A stretch of 64,000 nt of DNA from Sediminicola luteus. Lineage in GTDB: Bacteria > Bacteroidota > Bacteroidia > Flavobacteriales > Flavobacteriaceae. Every line of letters starts with the position of its first letter. Position 1 is the stretch's first letter. The notes beneath the pieces were generated by a model that saw nothing but the letters and a program-made list of their open reading frames with translations, was not told where the DNA came from and made no database searches. Of the stretch, positions 9,577-18,091 are shown one piece after another. The position numbers were made by a program, and so were the translations under genes. The stretch is from NCBI RefSeq assembly GCF_002514735.1, contig NZ_NBWU01000001.1, positions 930,001-994,000 of the forward strand, in the 5' to 3' direction.

Positions 9577-9607
9577 CGAATGTAAGGTTTTTATGCGCTT
9601 TTATCAA
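9577..9607 (-). promoter_or_regulatory. Putative promoter of sulfatase 1
   Basis: Read on the minus strand, TTG (9605-9607), a 20-base spacer and TACATTCG (9577-9584) match TTG-N20-TAnnTTTG with one mismatch. The box ends 33 bases upstream of the sulfatase ATG. Confidence 0.45.
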
Positions 9608-9721
9608 TGCTCTTACGTACTATTCGTATTGTTTATGCCTACAATTTCGGATTTGGACAAGATGGAATCTTTTGGAAAACCGACTTTAAAAAATTCGTAA
9701 TTTATGTAGCAAAACTAAGTC

Positions 9722-10183
9722 ATGGATCCCTATTCCGAAAAACCCATACAGGTGCCCCGATTTACGGAAGCAGCTGGTTTTTACACAACACCGGAACGTT
9801 CGAAGATCATGGGAAAGATTCGCGGTAAGGACACCAAACCCGAAATCGCATTCCGTAAAGCACTCTGGCATGCCGGGTATAGATATCGCAAAGACTACCG
9901 CAAACTTATTGGTAGACCCGATATCGTACTCAAAAAACACAAAACCGTTGTTTTTATCGACGGAGAATTTTGGCATGGGAAAGATTGGGAAATCCGGAAA
10001 CATAAACTCAAAAGCAATCGTGAGTTTTGGATCGCCAAGATCGAGCGCAATATGCAGCGCGATGTAGAGGTAAACCGTGAATTAGTACGGCTGGGTTACA
10101 CCGTTTACCGGTTTTGGGCAAAACAGATTGAAAAAGATATGGCACATTGCCTGAATCAAGTACTTCGCCATTTAAAAACCTAA
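9722..10183 (+). CDS. Vsr-like very-short-patch repair endonuclease
   Basis: The 153-residue protein matches the Vsr fold throughout. It has the N-terminal TPERSKIMGKIRGKDTKPE helix, the catalytic GRPDIV (Asp about 66, equivalent to E. coli Asp51), VVFIDGEFWHG (His about 87), FWIAKIERNMQRD and the C-terminal VYRFWA strand. Vsr nicks T:G mismatches produced by deamination at Dcm-type 5-methylcytosines. Here the zinc-binding Cys of the E. coli protein (GCFWH) is Glu, and the later Cys ligands are missing. No DNA cytosine methyltransferase lies in the window, so it is an orphan. The TTG/ATG-proximal N-terminus is about 20 residues longer than in E. coli. Confidence 0.85.
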   Translation: MDPYSEKPIQVPRFTEAAGFYTTPERSKIMGKIRGKDTKPEIAFRKALWHAGYRYRKDYRKLIGRPDIVLKKHKTVVFIDGEFWHGKDWEIRKHKLKSNREFWIAKIERNMQRDVEVNRELVRLGYTVYRFWAKQIEKDMAHCLNQVLRHLKT

Positions 10184-10298
10184 CACAAACCACGATTTCA
10201 CAAAGATATATCACAGCTTTAGTGTTTTTTTTAGATATACCGTAAAACAATTGTGAAAACAATAACAATTGGCCCAATGTTTGCGGGCTTTCAATGAT

Positions 10299-10306
10299 TA
10301 CATTTG
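10299..10306 (+). promoter_or_regulatory. -7 box of the efflux operon
   Basis: TACATTTG matches TAnnTTTG exactly and lies 36 bases upstream of the adaptor ATG. A TTTG at 10280-10283 lies 15 bases upstream of it, shorter than the usual 17-23 spacing, so the -33 assignment is uncertain. Confidence 0.45.
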
Positions 10307-10341
10307 AACAGCAATCCTAATCCAATAACCAACCTAACATT

Positions 10342-11592
10342 ATGAAAAACAAAAAGGTCCTCTTGTATGCAGCCTTGGGACTGGTTGCGCTCTTTGTTTT
10401 GTACTCCGTTTTCTTTTCCGATGATTCCGAAGCCGATACCGATATTACCGTCAAGGTACGTAAAGGTGAGTTTTTGAACGAAGTGGTAATTTCTGGGGAA
10501 GCCCAGTCTACCAGCCTCAAAAAAATCAACGGACCCAGTGAAATACGCAAATTCGGACTCAATCGTGTAAAAATCCAAGATCTTATTCCTGAAGGCACCG
10601 TCGTTAAGGAAGGCGACTATGTGGGTAAGTTGGATCCTTCCGGTTTAAATGGTCAGATCATCGATGCCCAATTGAACCTAGAAAAGGCCCAATCGAAATT
10701 TACCCAAGAACAATTGGATACCACGCTAACTTTGAAACAAGAGCGTACCGCCATAAAAGATCTTGAATTTACCCTGGCCGAGGACAAATTGGAGTTGGAA
10801 CGCTCTATTTACGAACCGCCTTCGACCATTAAACAACTCGAAATCAAAATCGAACGTGCCGAGCGTGATCTAAAAGAAAAAAAAGAAGACTACTATATTA
10901 AAAGACGTAAAGCCATTGCCAAAATGGCCGAGGTAGGAACCGAAGTTTCCAAGATAAATAAACGCTTGGAAGAACTGCACAGCCTACAAAAATCGTTCAC
11001 CATTTTTTCTAATGCGACCGGAATGGTCACCTATGCCAAAAATTGGGATGGTAGTAAACGTACCGTTGGCACCGAGATTAGCCCCTGGGACCCCACTTTG
11101 GCTACCCTGCCCGATCTAACCAAAATGGAATCTAAGACCTATGCCAACGAGGTAGATATCCGTATGATAAAAAAAGACCAAGAAGTTACTATTGGTTTCG
11201 ATGCCTTCCCCGATGTATCCATCACCGGTACGGTTACCTCCGTGGCCAATGTTGGTGAAAAAAAGAGGGGTTCCGATATCAATCTATTTCAGGTATTGGT
11301 GAAACTGAAGGAATCAAACGATAATATTAGGCCGGGCATGACTACTTCCAACCGGATCCTCATCGATAAAGAAACCGATGTACTCGTAGTGCCCTTAGAA
11401 GCTATCTTTAAGCAAGACTCTACCAGCTATGTGTATGTTAAGTCGGGCTTTTCTACCAAAAAACAAGAAGTAGCATTGGGCAATTCCAATCTAAACGAGG
11501 TTATCATTACCCAAGGGGTAGCTGAAGACGATGTGGTTTTCTTGAGCAAACCCCAAGGTCTTGAAGATAAAAATATAGAACCCCTTAAATAA
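10342..11592 (+). CDS. MacA/HlyD-type periplasmic adaptor of an efflux system
   Basis: The 416-residue adaptor has an N-terminal membrane anchor (about 5-25). Next come the first half of a lipoyl-like domain (about 45-110, VVISGEAQ ... VVKEGDYVGKLD) and a long coiled-coil hairpin (about 110-225, Lys/Glu-rich). The barrel-sandwich half with TGMVTYA and the beta-barrel/membrane-proximal domains follow (to 416, RPGMT and VVPLEAIF). It should link the inner-membrane permease to the TolC-like channel. Its TAA stop overlaps the ATG of the permease by one base (TAATG), which implies coupled translation. Confidence 0.88.
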   Translation: MKNKKVLLYAALGLVALFVLYSVFFSDDSEADTDITVKVRKGEFLNEVVISGEAQSTSLKKINGPSEIRKFGLNRVKIQDLIPEGTVVKEGDYVGKLDPSGLNGQIIDAQLNLEKAQSKFTQEQLDTTLTLKQERTAIKDLEFTLAEDKLELERSIYEPPSTIKQLEIKIERAERDLKEKKEDYYIKRRKAIAKMAEVGTEVSKINKRLEELHSLQKSFTIFSNATGMVTYAKNWDGSKRTVGTEISPWDPTLATLPDLTKMESKTYANEVDIRMIKKDQEVTIGFDAFPDVSITGTVTSVANVGEKKRGSDINLFQVLVKLKESNDNIRPGMTTSNRILIDKETDVLVVPLEAIFKQDSTSYVYVKSGFSTKKQEVALGNSNLNEVIITQGVAEDDVVFLSKPQGLEDKNIEPLK

Positions 11593-12968
11593 TGGATGCG
11601 ATCTTTTTAGAAAAGGTCCGCTCTAATTTTGGGGAGGCCCTTCGTGTAATTGCCATCAATAAGGTACGTACCTTTCTTACCGCCTTGGGAATCATTTTTG
11701 GCGTGGCCGCCGTAATAACCATGTTGGCCATAGGTAACGGGGCCGAAAAAGAAATTCTATCGCAATTGGAATTGGTTGGTGTGAACAATATCGTGGTTAC
11801 GCCCATCCCGGATAAGGAAGAAGACCAAAACACCGAGCAAAGCGATTCGGGCTCAGGCGAAGGTGTGGCCGAGGCTCGACGCTTTTCCAAAGGTTTGGAT
11901 ATGCTCGATGTGGCCAGCTTAGAAGAAAACATTCCTACCATTAAACGTACCAGTCCGGAAATTATACAAGAGACCCATGTAATTAATAAAGGGAAACAAT
12001 ATTCGGTAAAACTGATCGGTATCAGCAATGCCTATTTTGAAACCGCCAATATCCATCTGGGAAGGGGAAAAATGTTTACCGAGGCCCAGATAACCCATGC
12101 TATGCCCGTATGTATTATTGGCGAAAAGGTCGAAAAAAAACTGTTTACCGGGGAAAGTGCCTTAGGCAAGCGCATTAAGGTAAAAGATGTCTGGTTACAA
12201 GTGGTTGGGGTGATCGAAGAAAAATTGATCTCTGAAAAGGCTCAAGAAGATCTTGGCATTCGCGATTTGAACCAAGATATCTATATTCCCATAAAGACCT
12301 TTTTGGTGCGCTATCAAGACCGAAAGATTCTCCACGACAAACGTATGGACTTTAGCGGGGGCTTTATCGTAATGGGAGGCGGTAGTGGCCCTAAAAAACG
12401 AATTCCGAGAGGCAACTACCACCAAATAGACAAACTGACCATTCAGGTTAATAACTCGAACGAACTAAAGGCTACGGCCGAAGTGGTAAGCCGTATGCTT
12501 AAACGGAGGCATAACGATGTGCTCGATTTTGAGATATCGATACCCATTAACCTACTTAAGCAACAACAAAAAACCAAACAGATCTTTAATATAGTACTGA
12601 GCATTATTGCCGGTATTTCGCTATTGATCGGCGGTATTGGCATTATGAACATTATGCTGGCTTCCGTTCTAGAACGCACCAAGGAAATCGGTATCATCCG
12701 TGCCCTAGGGGCCACCCGTGAAGATGTCATCTGGCAGTTCTTGTCCGAATCCATTCTTATTAGTTTAGGGGGTGGTATTATAGGAGTGGTATTGGGTATT
12801 GTAGCCTCTTATGCCTTGGAGAAACTCACCAATATAGAGACCATTTTATCTATGGGCTCTATACTACTCTCTTTTTTCGTGGCCACCTTGGTCGGACTGG
12901 CCTTTGGGGTTTTCCCGGCACGTTCGGCGGCTAGAAAACGACCTATTGAGGCCATACGACAAGAATAA
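11592..12968 (+). CDS. MacB-type ABC transporter permease (FtsX family), no ATPase domain
   Basis: The 458-residue protein starts with the MacB_PCD arrangement. One membrane helix (about 22-45, FLTALGIIFGVAAVITMLAIG split over the helix) is followed by a large periplasmic domain (about 55-330). Three C-terminal helices form the FtsX domain (about 335-450, GGIGIMNIMLASVLERTKEIGI). E. coli MacB has an N-terminal nucleotide-binding domain, but this one has none and no ATPase gene is present in the cluster. The partner ATPase must be encoded elsewhere. It probably exports a lipid, peptide or drug. Confidence 0.88.
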   Translation: MDAIFLEKVRSNFGEALRVIAINKVRTFLTALGIIFGVAAVITMLAIGNGAEKEILSQLELVGVNNIVVTPIPDKEEDQNTEQSDSGSGEGVAEARRFSKGLDMLDVASLEENIPTIKRTSPEIIQETHVINKGKQYSVKLIGISNAYFETANIHLGRGKMFTEAQITHAMPVCIIGEKVEKKLFTGESALGKRIKVKDVWLQVVGVIEEKLISEKAQEDLGIRDLNQDIYIPIKTFLVRYQDRKILHDKRMDFSGGFIVMGGGSGPKKRIPRGNYHQIDKLTIQVNNSNELKATAEVVSRMLKRRHNDVLDFEISIPINLLKQQQKTKQIFNIVLSIIAGISLLIGGIGIMNIMLASVLERTKEIGIIRALGATREDVIWQFLSESILISLGGGIIGVVLGIVASYALEKLTNIETILSMGSILLSFFVATLVGLAFGVFPARSAARKRPIEAIRQE

Positions 12969-12981
12969 GCTAACCCACCTA

Positions 12982-14451
12982 ATGACTAAGAAAATGAAAA
13001 AAACACTAATATACCTATTGGTTTTTACCACTTATGGCCTTGTCGCGCAAACCCATAACATCCAGCTTTCGCAAGCCATAAAAAAAGCCCAAGAGAACTC
13101 TCCGGCCTACCAAGCGGTAAAGAATAGGGCGCAGGCTAGTTATTGGCGTTATAGAAGCTACAAAGCTTCCTTTTTGCCCCAACTCGACTTTAGTTTCGAT
13201 CCTACCTACACCAACTCGGTAAACCGGATCACCAACGATCAGGGGCAAGATATTTTCGTAAAACAAAACCAGTCGTTAATGTCGGCCGGACTCGGGTTAC
13301 AGCAACAAGTGCCCTATACCGGTGGTATCTTTTCGGTAAATTCGCAATTGCAGCGCATCGACCGTTTTGGCGACGACAAATCGAGTAGTTATTCGGTAGT
13401 ACCCTTTTCCATCAACTATTTTCAAAACTCTTTATTCTATAATCCGTTTAAATGGGATAAAAAAATAGAGCCATTGTTGTATGAAGAGTCCAAACGGGAG
13501 TTTATTGAACGTATGGAGGATATTTCACTTCAAACCTGTGCCCGCTATTTTAGTTTGCTGAAGGCCCAGGAACAATTGGAAATCGCCAAGCGAAACCTCT
13601 CGAACCAAGACACGCTGTTACAGATTTCAAAAGGTCGTTATCGTATCGGGAAAATCGCGGAAAACGATCTCTTACAAATGGAACTTAGACATTTGAATTC
13701 GAAAAATGCCGTTACCACCCAAACCATAGCTTTTAAAAAGGCTTCCCAAGATCTGGCACGTTTTTTAAAACTCGATTCAGAAGATTTTTCCCTTTCAACA
13801 CCTGCCACCTTAGGTGATTTTAGCATTAGTGTAGACAAGGCCTTGGAAGAGGCCCAAAGCAACCGGAAAGATGTCATCGAATTTAGAAGAAGACGCTTGG
13901 AAATGGAACAAAACTTGGCCGAAGTACGGGGTCGCAATGGGGTAAGCCTTCAGATGCAAGCGAATTTCGGGCTTAATGGCCAATCGGACGAGTTCGAGAC
14001 CCTTTACCAAGACTACGACCAGCAACAGAACGTACGGGTCAGTCTTCGGGTACCCGTTTTTGATTGGGGCGTAAACAAATCGAAACGAAAAATGGCCGAG
14101 GCCAACCTCGAACTTACCGATACCGAAATCGAACAAGACAAACAGGCCTTTGAACAAGAGATTTATCTGCATACCCTGAACTGGTCTAACCAACGTGAGT
14201 TTTTACAGACCGCCCAAAAAGCAAAGGAAGTGGCCCTAAAACGATACGAAATCAGTATGAAACGCTATGTTTTGGGAAAGATTTCCATTACCGACCTCAA
14301 CTTGGCCCAACAAGAAAAAGATAGGGCCATAATCGATTACCTGAACTCCTTGGAAAAATTCTGGTCGGACTATTACCTATTACGCAGGCTTACGCTCTAC
14401 GATTTTGTGGCCGATCAAAAGATATCGGTGGCCCAATTGGTGTTTGAATAA
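12982..14451 (+). CDS. TolC-family outer-membrane efflux protein
   Basis: Starting at the ATG at 12982 (a second ATG at 12994 would remove four residues), the protein has about 489 residues. A signal peptide (KKTLIYLLVFTTYGLVAQ) is followed by two OEP repeats. Long helices rich in Gln, Lys and Glu (about 175-240 and 300-460) form the tunnel, and VRVSLRVPVFDWGVNKSK (about 350-370) is the typical second beta-strand entry. It is the outer-membrane channel of the tripartite efflux system whose adaptor and permease precede it. A frame extension back to 12904 overlaps the permease and is not supported. Confidence 0.87.
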   Translation: MTKKMKKTLIYLLVFTTYGLVAQTHNIQLSQAIKKAQENSPAYQAVKNRAQASYWRYRSYKASFLPQLDFSFDPTYTNSVNRITNDQGQDIFVKQNQSLMSAGLGLQQQVPYTGGIFSVNSQLQRIDRFGDDKSSSYSVVPFSINYFQNSLFYNPFKWDKKIEPLLYEESKREFIERMEDISLQTCARYFSLLKAQEQLEIAKRNLSNQDTLLQISKGRYRIGKIAENDLLQMELRHLNSKNAVTTQTIAFKKASQDLARFLKLDSEDFSLSTPATLGDFSISVDKALEEAQSNRKDVIEFRRRRLEMEQNLAEVRGRNGVSLQMQANFGLNGQSDEFETLYQDYDQQQNVRVSLRVPVFDWGVNKSKRKMAEANLELTDTEIEQDKQAFEQEIYLHTLNWSNQREFLQTAQKAKEVALKRYEISMKRYVLGKISITDLNLAQQEKDRAIIDYLNSLEKFWSDYYLLRRLTLYDFVADQKISVAQLVFE

Positions 14452-14838
14452 ACCTTTTGGTAAAACTGTTTAGTAGTGGAGTTGTGGAGTCGTTTAGTTG
14501 TTTAATTGGATGTTTTTATAGTCAAAATTGAACGAAAACATACTTTGCTTCCTCTCCTGTGGGAGAGGTTTGGCCTGTCCCCAAACATTTCGGGGGGGGG
14601 GGGGGGGGGGGGGGGGTGGTGAGGGCTAGCCAGTAAAGAGGTTAAATCGTTTAATCGTTGAGTTGGTTGTGAGGCCTCCCTAAGATCGAGGTGACGTGGT
14701 ACTGAATTTCAGAACAATGAACACTGATCCCAGGACCCATACTCCCACCTAACGGATCTATCTGTCCCCTTATCCCAATTCTTTGAATGAAAACAGGCTT
14801 TTGGTTACTTTCGGTGGTCCCGGTCACTATGAAAACCT
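14452..14838. repeat. Intergenic repeat region with poly-G tract
   Basis: No gene is seen in these 387 bases. They hold a 19-base sequence (14482-14500, TTGTGGAGTCGTTTAGTTG) that recurs exactly at 44277-44295. They also hold a hairpin CCTCTC...GAGAGG (14551-14568), a run of 25 G (14592-14616) and a second degenerate copy of the cgtttaatcgttgagttg type (about 14647-14664). The pattern looks like a decayed dispersed intergenic repeat. Confidence 0.6.
14592..14616. repeat. Homopolymer run of 25 G
   Basis: Twenty-five consecutive G follow TTTC and precede TGGTGAGGG. It lies 223 bases upstream of the TPR lipoprotein ATG, too far to be a promoter spacer for that gene. It is prone to slippage and to sequencing error. 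Confidence 0.8.
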
Positions 14839-15768
14839 ATGAAAAAATCAATACTTGTTCTGTTGGCATTGGCGGCTATGGCCAGTTGTAAAAGCAAAAA
14901 GGTAGTCCCTGAACCCCTTCCGAAAATTAAAGCCCTACAAGGTAGTTCCCTGTTGGGTTTACCTTTGGTGAGTCCGGATTTGGATAAAGTCGAAGATTCC
15001 ACCAAAATTTTAAACTACCGCCAAGCAGAGGCCCGTTACGAAAAAGATCCTTCTGCCGATAACTTGATCTGGTTAGGCCGTCGCATGGGCTATTTGGGCG
15101 ATTATGCCAAGGCCATTACCTTGTTTTCGAAAGGGGTGGCTGAATTTCCGGACGATGCCCGTTTTTATAGACATAGAGGACATCGCTATATCACCTTAAG
15201 GCAATACGATTACGCCCTGGCCGATTTCGATAAAGGCATTACCCTTATTCAAGGGACCGATGATGTCATCGAGCCCGACGGAATCCCCAATGATGCGAAT
15301 ATCCCGGTTTCATCTTTACACACCAACCTATACTACCATAAAGGGGTGGCCCACTATCTAAAAAACGAAATGCAGGCTGCGGAAAAGGCTTTTTCCCATG
15401 GCTTGGCCATTTCGACAAACGACGATATGCGGGTGGCGTACATCAATTGGTTGTACTTAATCAAAAAACGTTTGGACAAAAACGAAGCCGCCAAAGAAAT
15501 TTTGTTTTCCATAAATACCGACCAAGAAATCATTGAAAATACGGCGTATCACAAGAATTTGTTGTTCTTTAAAGGTGTTTTGACCCAGAAACAACTAAAT
15601 CCCGAAAAGGCCAATGCTGCCACAAAATACGCTTATGCCAACGCCCTTTATTTTCAAGGCGATATAACCAAAAGTAAAGCAGCCTTAAAACAAATCGTAG
15701 CCCAAGACCATTGGACAGCATTTGCCTATATGGCCGCCGAAGCCGATTTGTCACGAATGTTGGACTGA
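14839..15768 (+). CDS. TPR-containing lipoprotein
   Basis: The 309-residue product has a lipoprotein signal (MKKSILVLLALAAMASC, Cys17) and several tetratricopeptide-like repeats. The first lies around residues 75-130, where WLGRRMGYLGDYAKAI, then RFYRHRGHRYITLRQYDYALADFDKGI, are typical A/B helices. Others follow near residues 170-200 and 245-300. It is probably a periplasm-facing scaffold for protein-protein contacts. It ends one base before the convergent DinB gene stop. Confidence 0.85.
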   Translation: MKKSILVLLALAAMASCKSKKVVPEPLPKIKALQGSSLLGLPLVSPDLDKVEDSTKILNYRQAEARYEKDPSADNLIWLGRRMGYLGDYAKAITLFSKGVAEFPDDARFYRHRGHRYITLRQYDYALADFDKGITLIQGTDDVIEPDGIPNDANIPVSSLHTNLYYHKGVAHYLKNEMQAAEKAFSHGLAISTNDDMRVAYINWLYLIKKRLDKNEAAKEILFSINTDQEIIENTAYHKNLLFFKGVLTQKQLNPEKANAATKYAYANALYFQGDITKSKAALKQIVAQDHWTAFAYMAAEADLSRMLD

Positions 15769-15769
15769 T

Positions 15770-16288
15770 CTAGAAGTAACGTTCGCGTAATATCTTTAAA
15801 TGCCAACGTTCATGGCCCAAAATAATGAAGGCGGCTGCCCGGGCCGATAAATGTCCATCACTAGCCGTACCAATAAAAGTTAGGTCGGTCTCCGAAAACT
15901 CGTCTAGTATAGATTGGGTATACCCCCGCGTCACTAAATAGGCTTTTAACAAATCTTCGGGCGATTTATCGTTGGCTCGCGAAGGTTTTACAAAAACATC
16001 TTGGTCAAATCCGGGCAAAGGGGTATGATCGTGACGCCCGATTCGAAACATACGATAGGCAAACACCCGTTCAGTGTCTACGATATGTTGTAACACCTCC
16101 TTAACCGTCCATTTGCCTTCGGCATAGGCATAATCCCATGTATCCATAGGAATGGCCTTAAAAAAAGCCAGTATCTCCTCAGCGCCTACACTTAGGGCCA
16201 TTTCTAAATCGAGGGAATTCGGCACCAAGTCAATATAACGTTGGTAATATTCTTGGAATTCGGTGGCTAATACATCTTTGCTTGTCAT
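15770..16288 (-). CDS. DinB-family putative metal-dependent hydrolase/thiol transferase
   Basis: From the ATG at 16288 the protein has 172 residues and the DinB_2 four-helix-bundle layout. The usual His triad is visible: one His in TVKEVLQHIVDTERVFAYR (about 77), and two in IILGHERWHLKIL near the C-terminus. These bind a divalent metal. DinB homologues include bacillithiol and mycothiol transferases and are often stress-linked, but the substrate here is unknown. A longer frame to 16327 adds 13 unlikely residues. A TAGGTTTG -7-like box is present upstream on the minus strand. Confidence 0.85.
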   Translation of the reverse strand: MTSKDVLATEFQEYYQRYIDLVPNSLDLEMALSVGAEEILAFFKAIPMDTWDYAYAEGKWTVKEVLQHIVDTERVFAYRMFRIGRHDHTPLPGFDQDVFVKPSRANDKSPEDLLKAYLVTRGYTQSILDEFSETDLTFIGTASDGHLSARAAAFIILGHERWHLKILRERYF

Positions 16289-16351
16289 AGGTGTCAATTG
16301 GAATACGATCTTAGTCCGTCGCTCCATTAAAACATTACAAACCTATGCTTG

Positions 16352-16876
16352 TTATAGGTTTCCTTTCTTACTTAATAGGGCCAACATATCGGCTTCCCAA
16401 TTCTTATGGGGCCTTTCAATTATACGCCCAATTTCCGTTTCCCCTTCATAAATTATTAAGGTAGGTACCCGTGTAATGTTTTTCCCGACTTCTTCTTTAC
16501 CAGGACTTTTTTTATACATATTTCCCCTATAGTCGACTGCTATCATTTCCAGTTGGTCATCGGATACTTCCAAACCTTCAAACACTTTTAATAGCTGGGG
16601 CACGCCCCGTTTACTGTCGCCACACCAAGTTCCCATAAACAATTCGAATCGTCTGCCTTTGATCATGGGTTTCAGGTTGGTCATTACCGCTGGTTTGGGT
16701 TTATAATTGGATTTATAGGGAACATACCACTGGGCAAATGCCCCATGCTCTAGAATAGATTCATCAAACTTTCCTAATAACAATGTCCGTCCCTTAGCAT
16801 CGGTTTCCAATCGGTTTTGTGCCTTAATCGAAAAAGCGGACAATAACAAACAACACAGTATACAAAGATTTCGCAT
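16352..16876 (-). CDS. Exported thioredoxin-like protein with a single active-site cysteine
   Basis: The 174-residue protein has a signal peptide (ends about residue 19, SIKAQ). It has a thioredoxin-like fold with ELFMGTWCGDSKRGVPQL (about 78-95) in place of WCxxC, and the cis-Pro loop RVPTLII near residue 136. Only the first Cys of the redox pair is kept (WCGDS), so it cannot form the usual CXXC disulphide. It may act by a monothiol mechanism or have another role. It is separated by 63 bases from the DinB gene on the same strand and could share its transcript. Confidence 0.8.
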   Translation of the reverse strand: MRNLCILCCLLLSAFSIKAQNRLETDAKGRTLLLGKFDESILEHGAFAQWYVPYKSNYKPKPAVMTNLKPMIKGRRFELFMGTWCGDSKRGVPQLLKVFEGLEVSDDQLEMIAVDYRGNMYKKSPGKEEVGKNITRVPTLIIYEGETEIGRIIERPHKNWEADMLALLSKKGNL

Positions 16877-17087
16877 GGCTCTAGTTTTTGCTTAAACCTA
16901 CACCAGCTAAGGAAACCCACATGGCAACAGGGTATCGATTACCACTAAAAAGGGACCTAAACATTAGCTAGCGGGATAAAACCATAGATCACCTTATTGA
17001 GGCTGTTGGAACCGTCTTAACAGCGTTTCGTACCCAAATGCAGCCAGATAGGCCTTATTTTTGGTACCTTTTCGCAAATAATCGAAT

Positions 17088-18059
17088 ATGCCCCTTCGCA
17101 GTGCCTTATTTAGCCAAATCCTTATCCATTGCTTGTTCTGGGCCCTATTCGTCTTTATTTCACTTTTCGTTTTCTCGGATTTTTATTGGCGTGCCAATCC
17201 GTTTTTACACTATCTGGTAATTTTGGTGGCTATCGTATATGCCAACAACCACTTTCTGTTACCCTATTTTGTACAACGTAAACTGTATTTCCCCTATGCC
17301 CTGCTTTTTGGGGGTATTGCTTTCTTCGCCACTCAGGCGTATTGTCAATTTTTCGCCCAATGCGGCTGCACCATTTTAAAATGCCTTTCAGATTACCTTT
17401 GGCAAACTTTATTCCCATTGGTGTTTTTTTCATTCCTATGGATATTAGAGCGTTATTGGCAACAACAAGAGACCCTAAAGCAGGTACGACAAGAACATAC
17501 GGCCATGGAACTACAGCTATTGAAATCGCAATTGGATCCGCATGTCTTGTTCAACAATCTAAATACGGTTTATGCCTACGCCTTGGAAAAACCCCAAGAT
17601 GTGGCCCCATTGATCCTTAAATTGTCCGATAATCTGAAACATATGATCTATGGCAGTACGGAGCCCTGGGTACCCTTAGATCATGAAATGGCCTATCTCG
17701 ATAATTATATTGCTTTTCAACGCATTCGTACCGAGAACATTATTGCCATTGACTATACTACTACCATAGCTTCCAATGCCTTTAAAATTGCACCCCTATT
17801 GTTAATCGCCCCTGTAGAAAACGCTTTTAAACATGCTGCGCCCCATACCAGTATTCTAATCCACATAGATTTACATGGAAACCGATTGGTTTTAAAATGT
17901 AGAAATAAAATAAAGGAAGCACCTTCGGCTACAAAGGGAACCGGCACAGGACTTAAAAACCTTAGAAAACGCCTAGAACTTATTTATCCGAATGCCCATA
18001 GTTTGGAAATCGTTGAAAATGCTTATTTTGAAATCAATTTGAGCGTAAAACTCCAATAA
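17088..18059 (+). CDS. LytS-type sensor histidine kinase
   Basis: The 323-residue protein has about four membrane helices in its first 122 residues. These are followed by a coiled linker and a His_kinase (PF06580) domain with the phosphoacceptor in LDPHVLFNNLNTVY (His152), and a short HATPase domain (about 225-320; PVENAFKHA, GTGTGLKNLRKRL). The family phosphorylates LytTR response regulators, and one is encoded 32 bases downstream. A TATTTTTG -7-like box is at 17056-17063, upstream of the start. Confidence 0.9.
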   Translation: MPLRSALFSQILIHCLFWALFVFISLFVFSDFYWRANPFLHYLVILVAIVYANNHFLLPYFVQRKLYFPYALLFGGIAFFATQAYCQFFAQCGCTILKCLSDYLWQTLFPLVFFSFLWILERYWQQQETLKQVRQEHTAMELQLLKSQLDPHVLFNNLNTVYAYALEKPQDVAPLILKLSDNLKHMIYGSTEPWVPLDHEMAYLDNYIAFQRIRTENIIAIDYTTTIASNAFKIAPLLLIAPVENAFKHAAPHTSILIHIDLHGNRLVLKCRNKIKEAPSATKGTGTGLKNLRKRLELIYPNAHSLEIVENAYFEINLSVKLQ

Positions 18060-18091
18060 CGCCAAAGAAGGCCAACAAACAACATCTTCCT

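Noticed and set aside
12904-12981. N-terminal extension of the TolC gene
   Set aside because: It overlaps the permease and precedes a clear signal peptide at 12982.
17342-17620. 92-codon frame inside the sensor kinase gene
   Set aside because: It is a shadow of the kinase in another frame.
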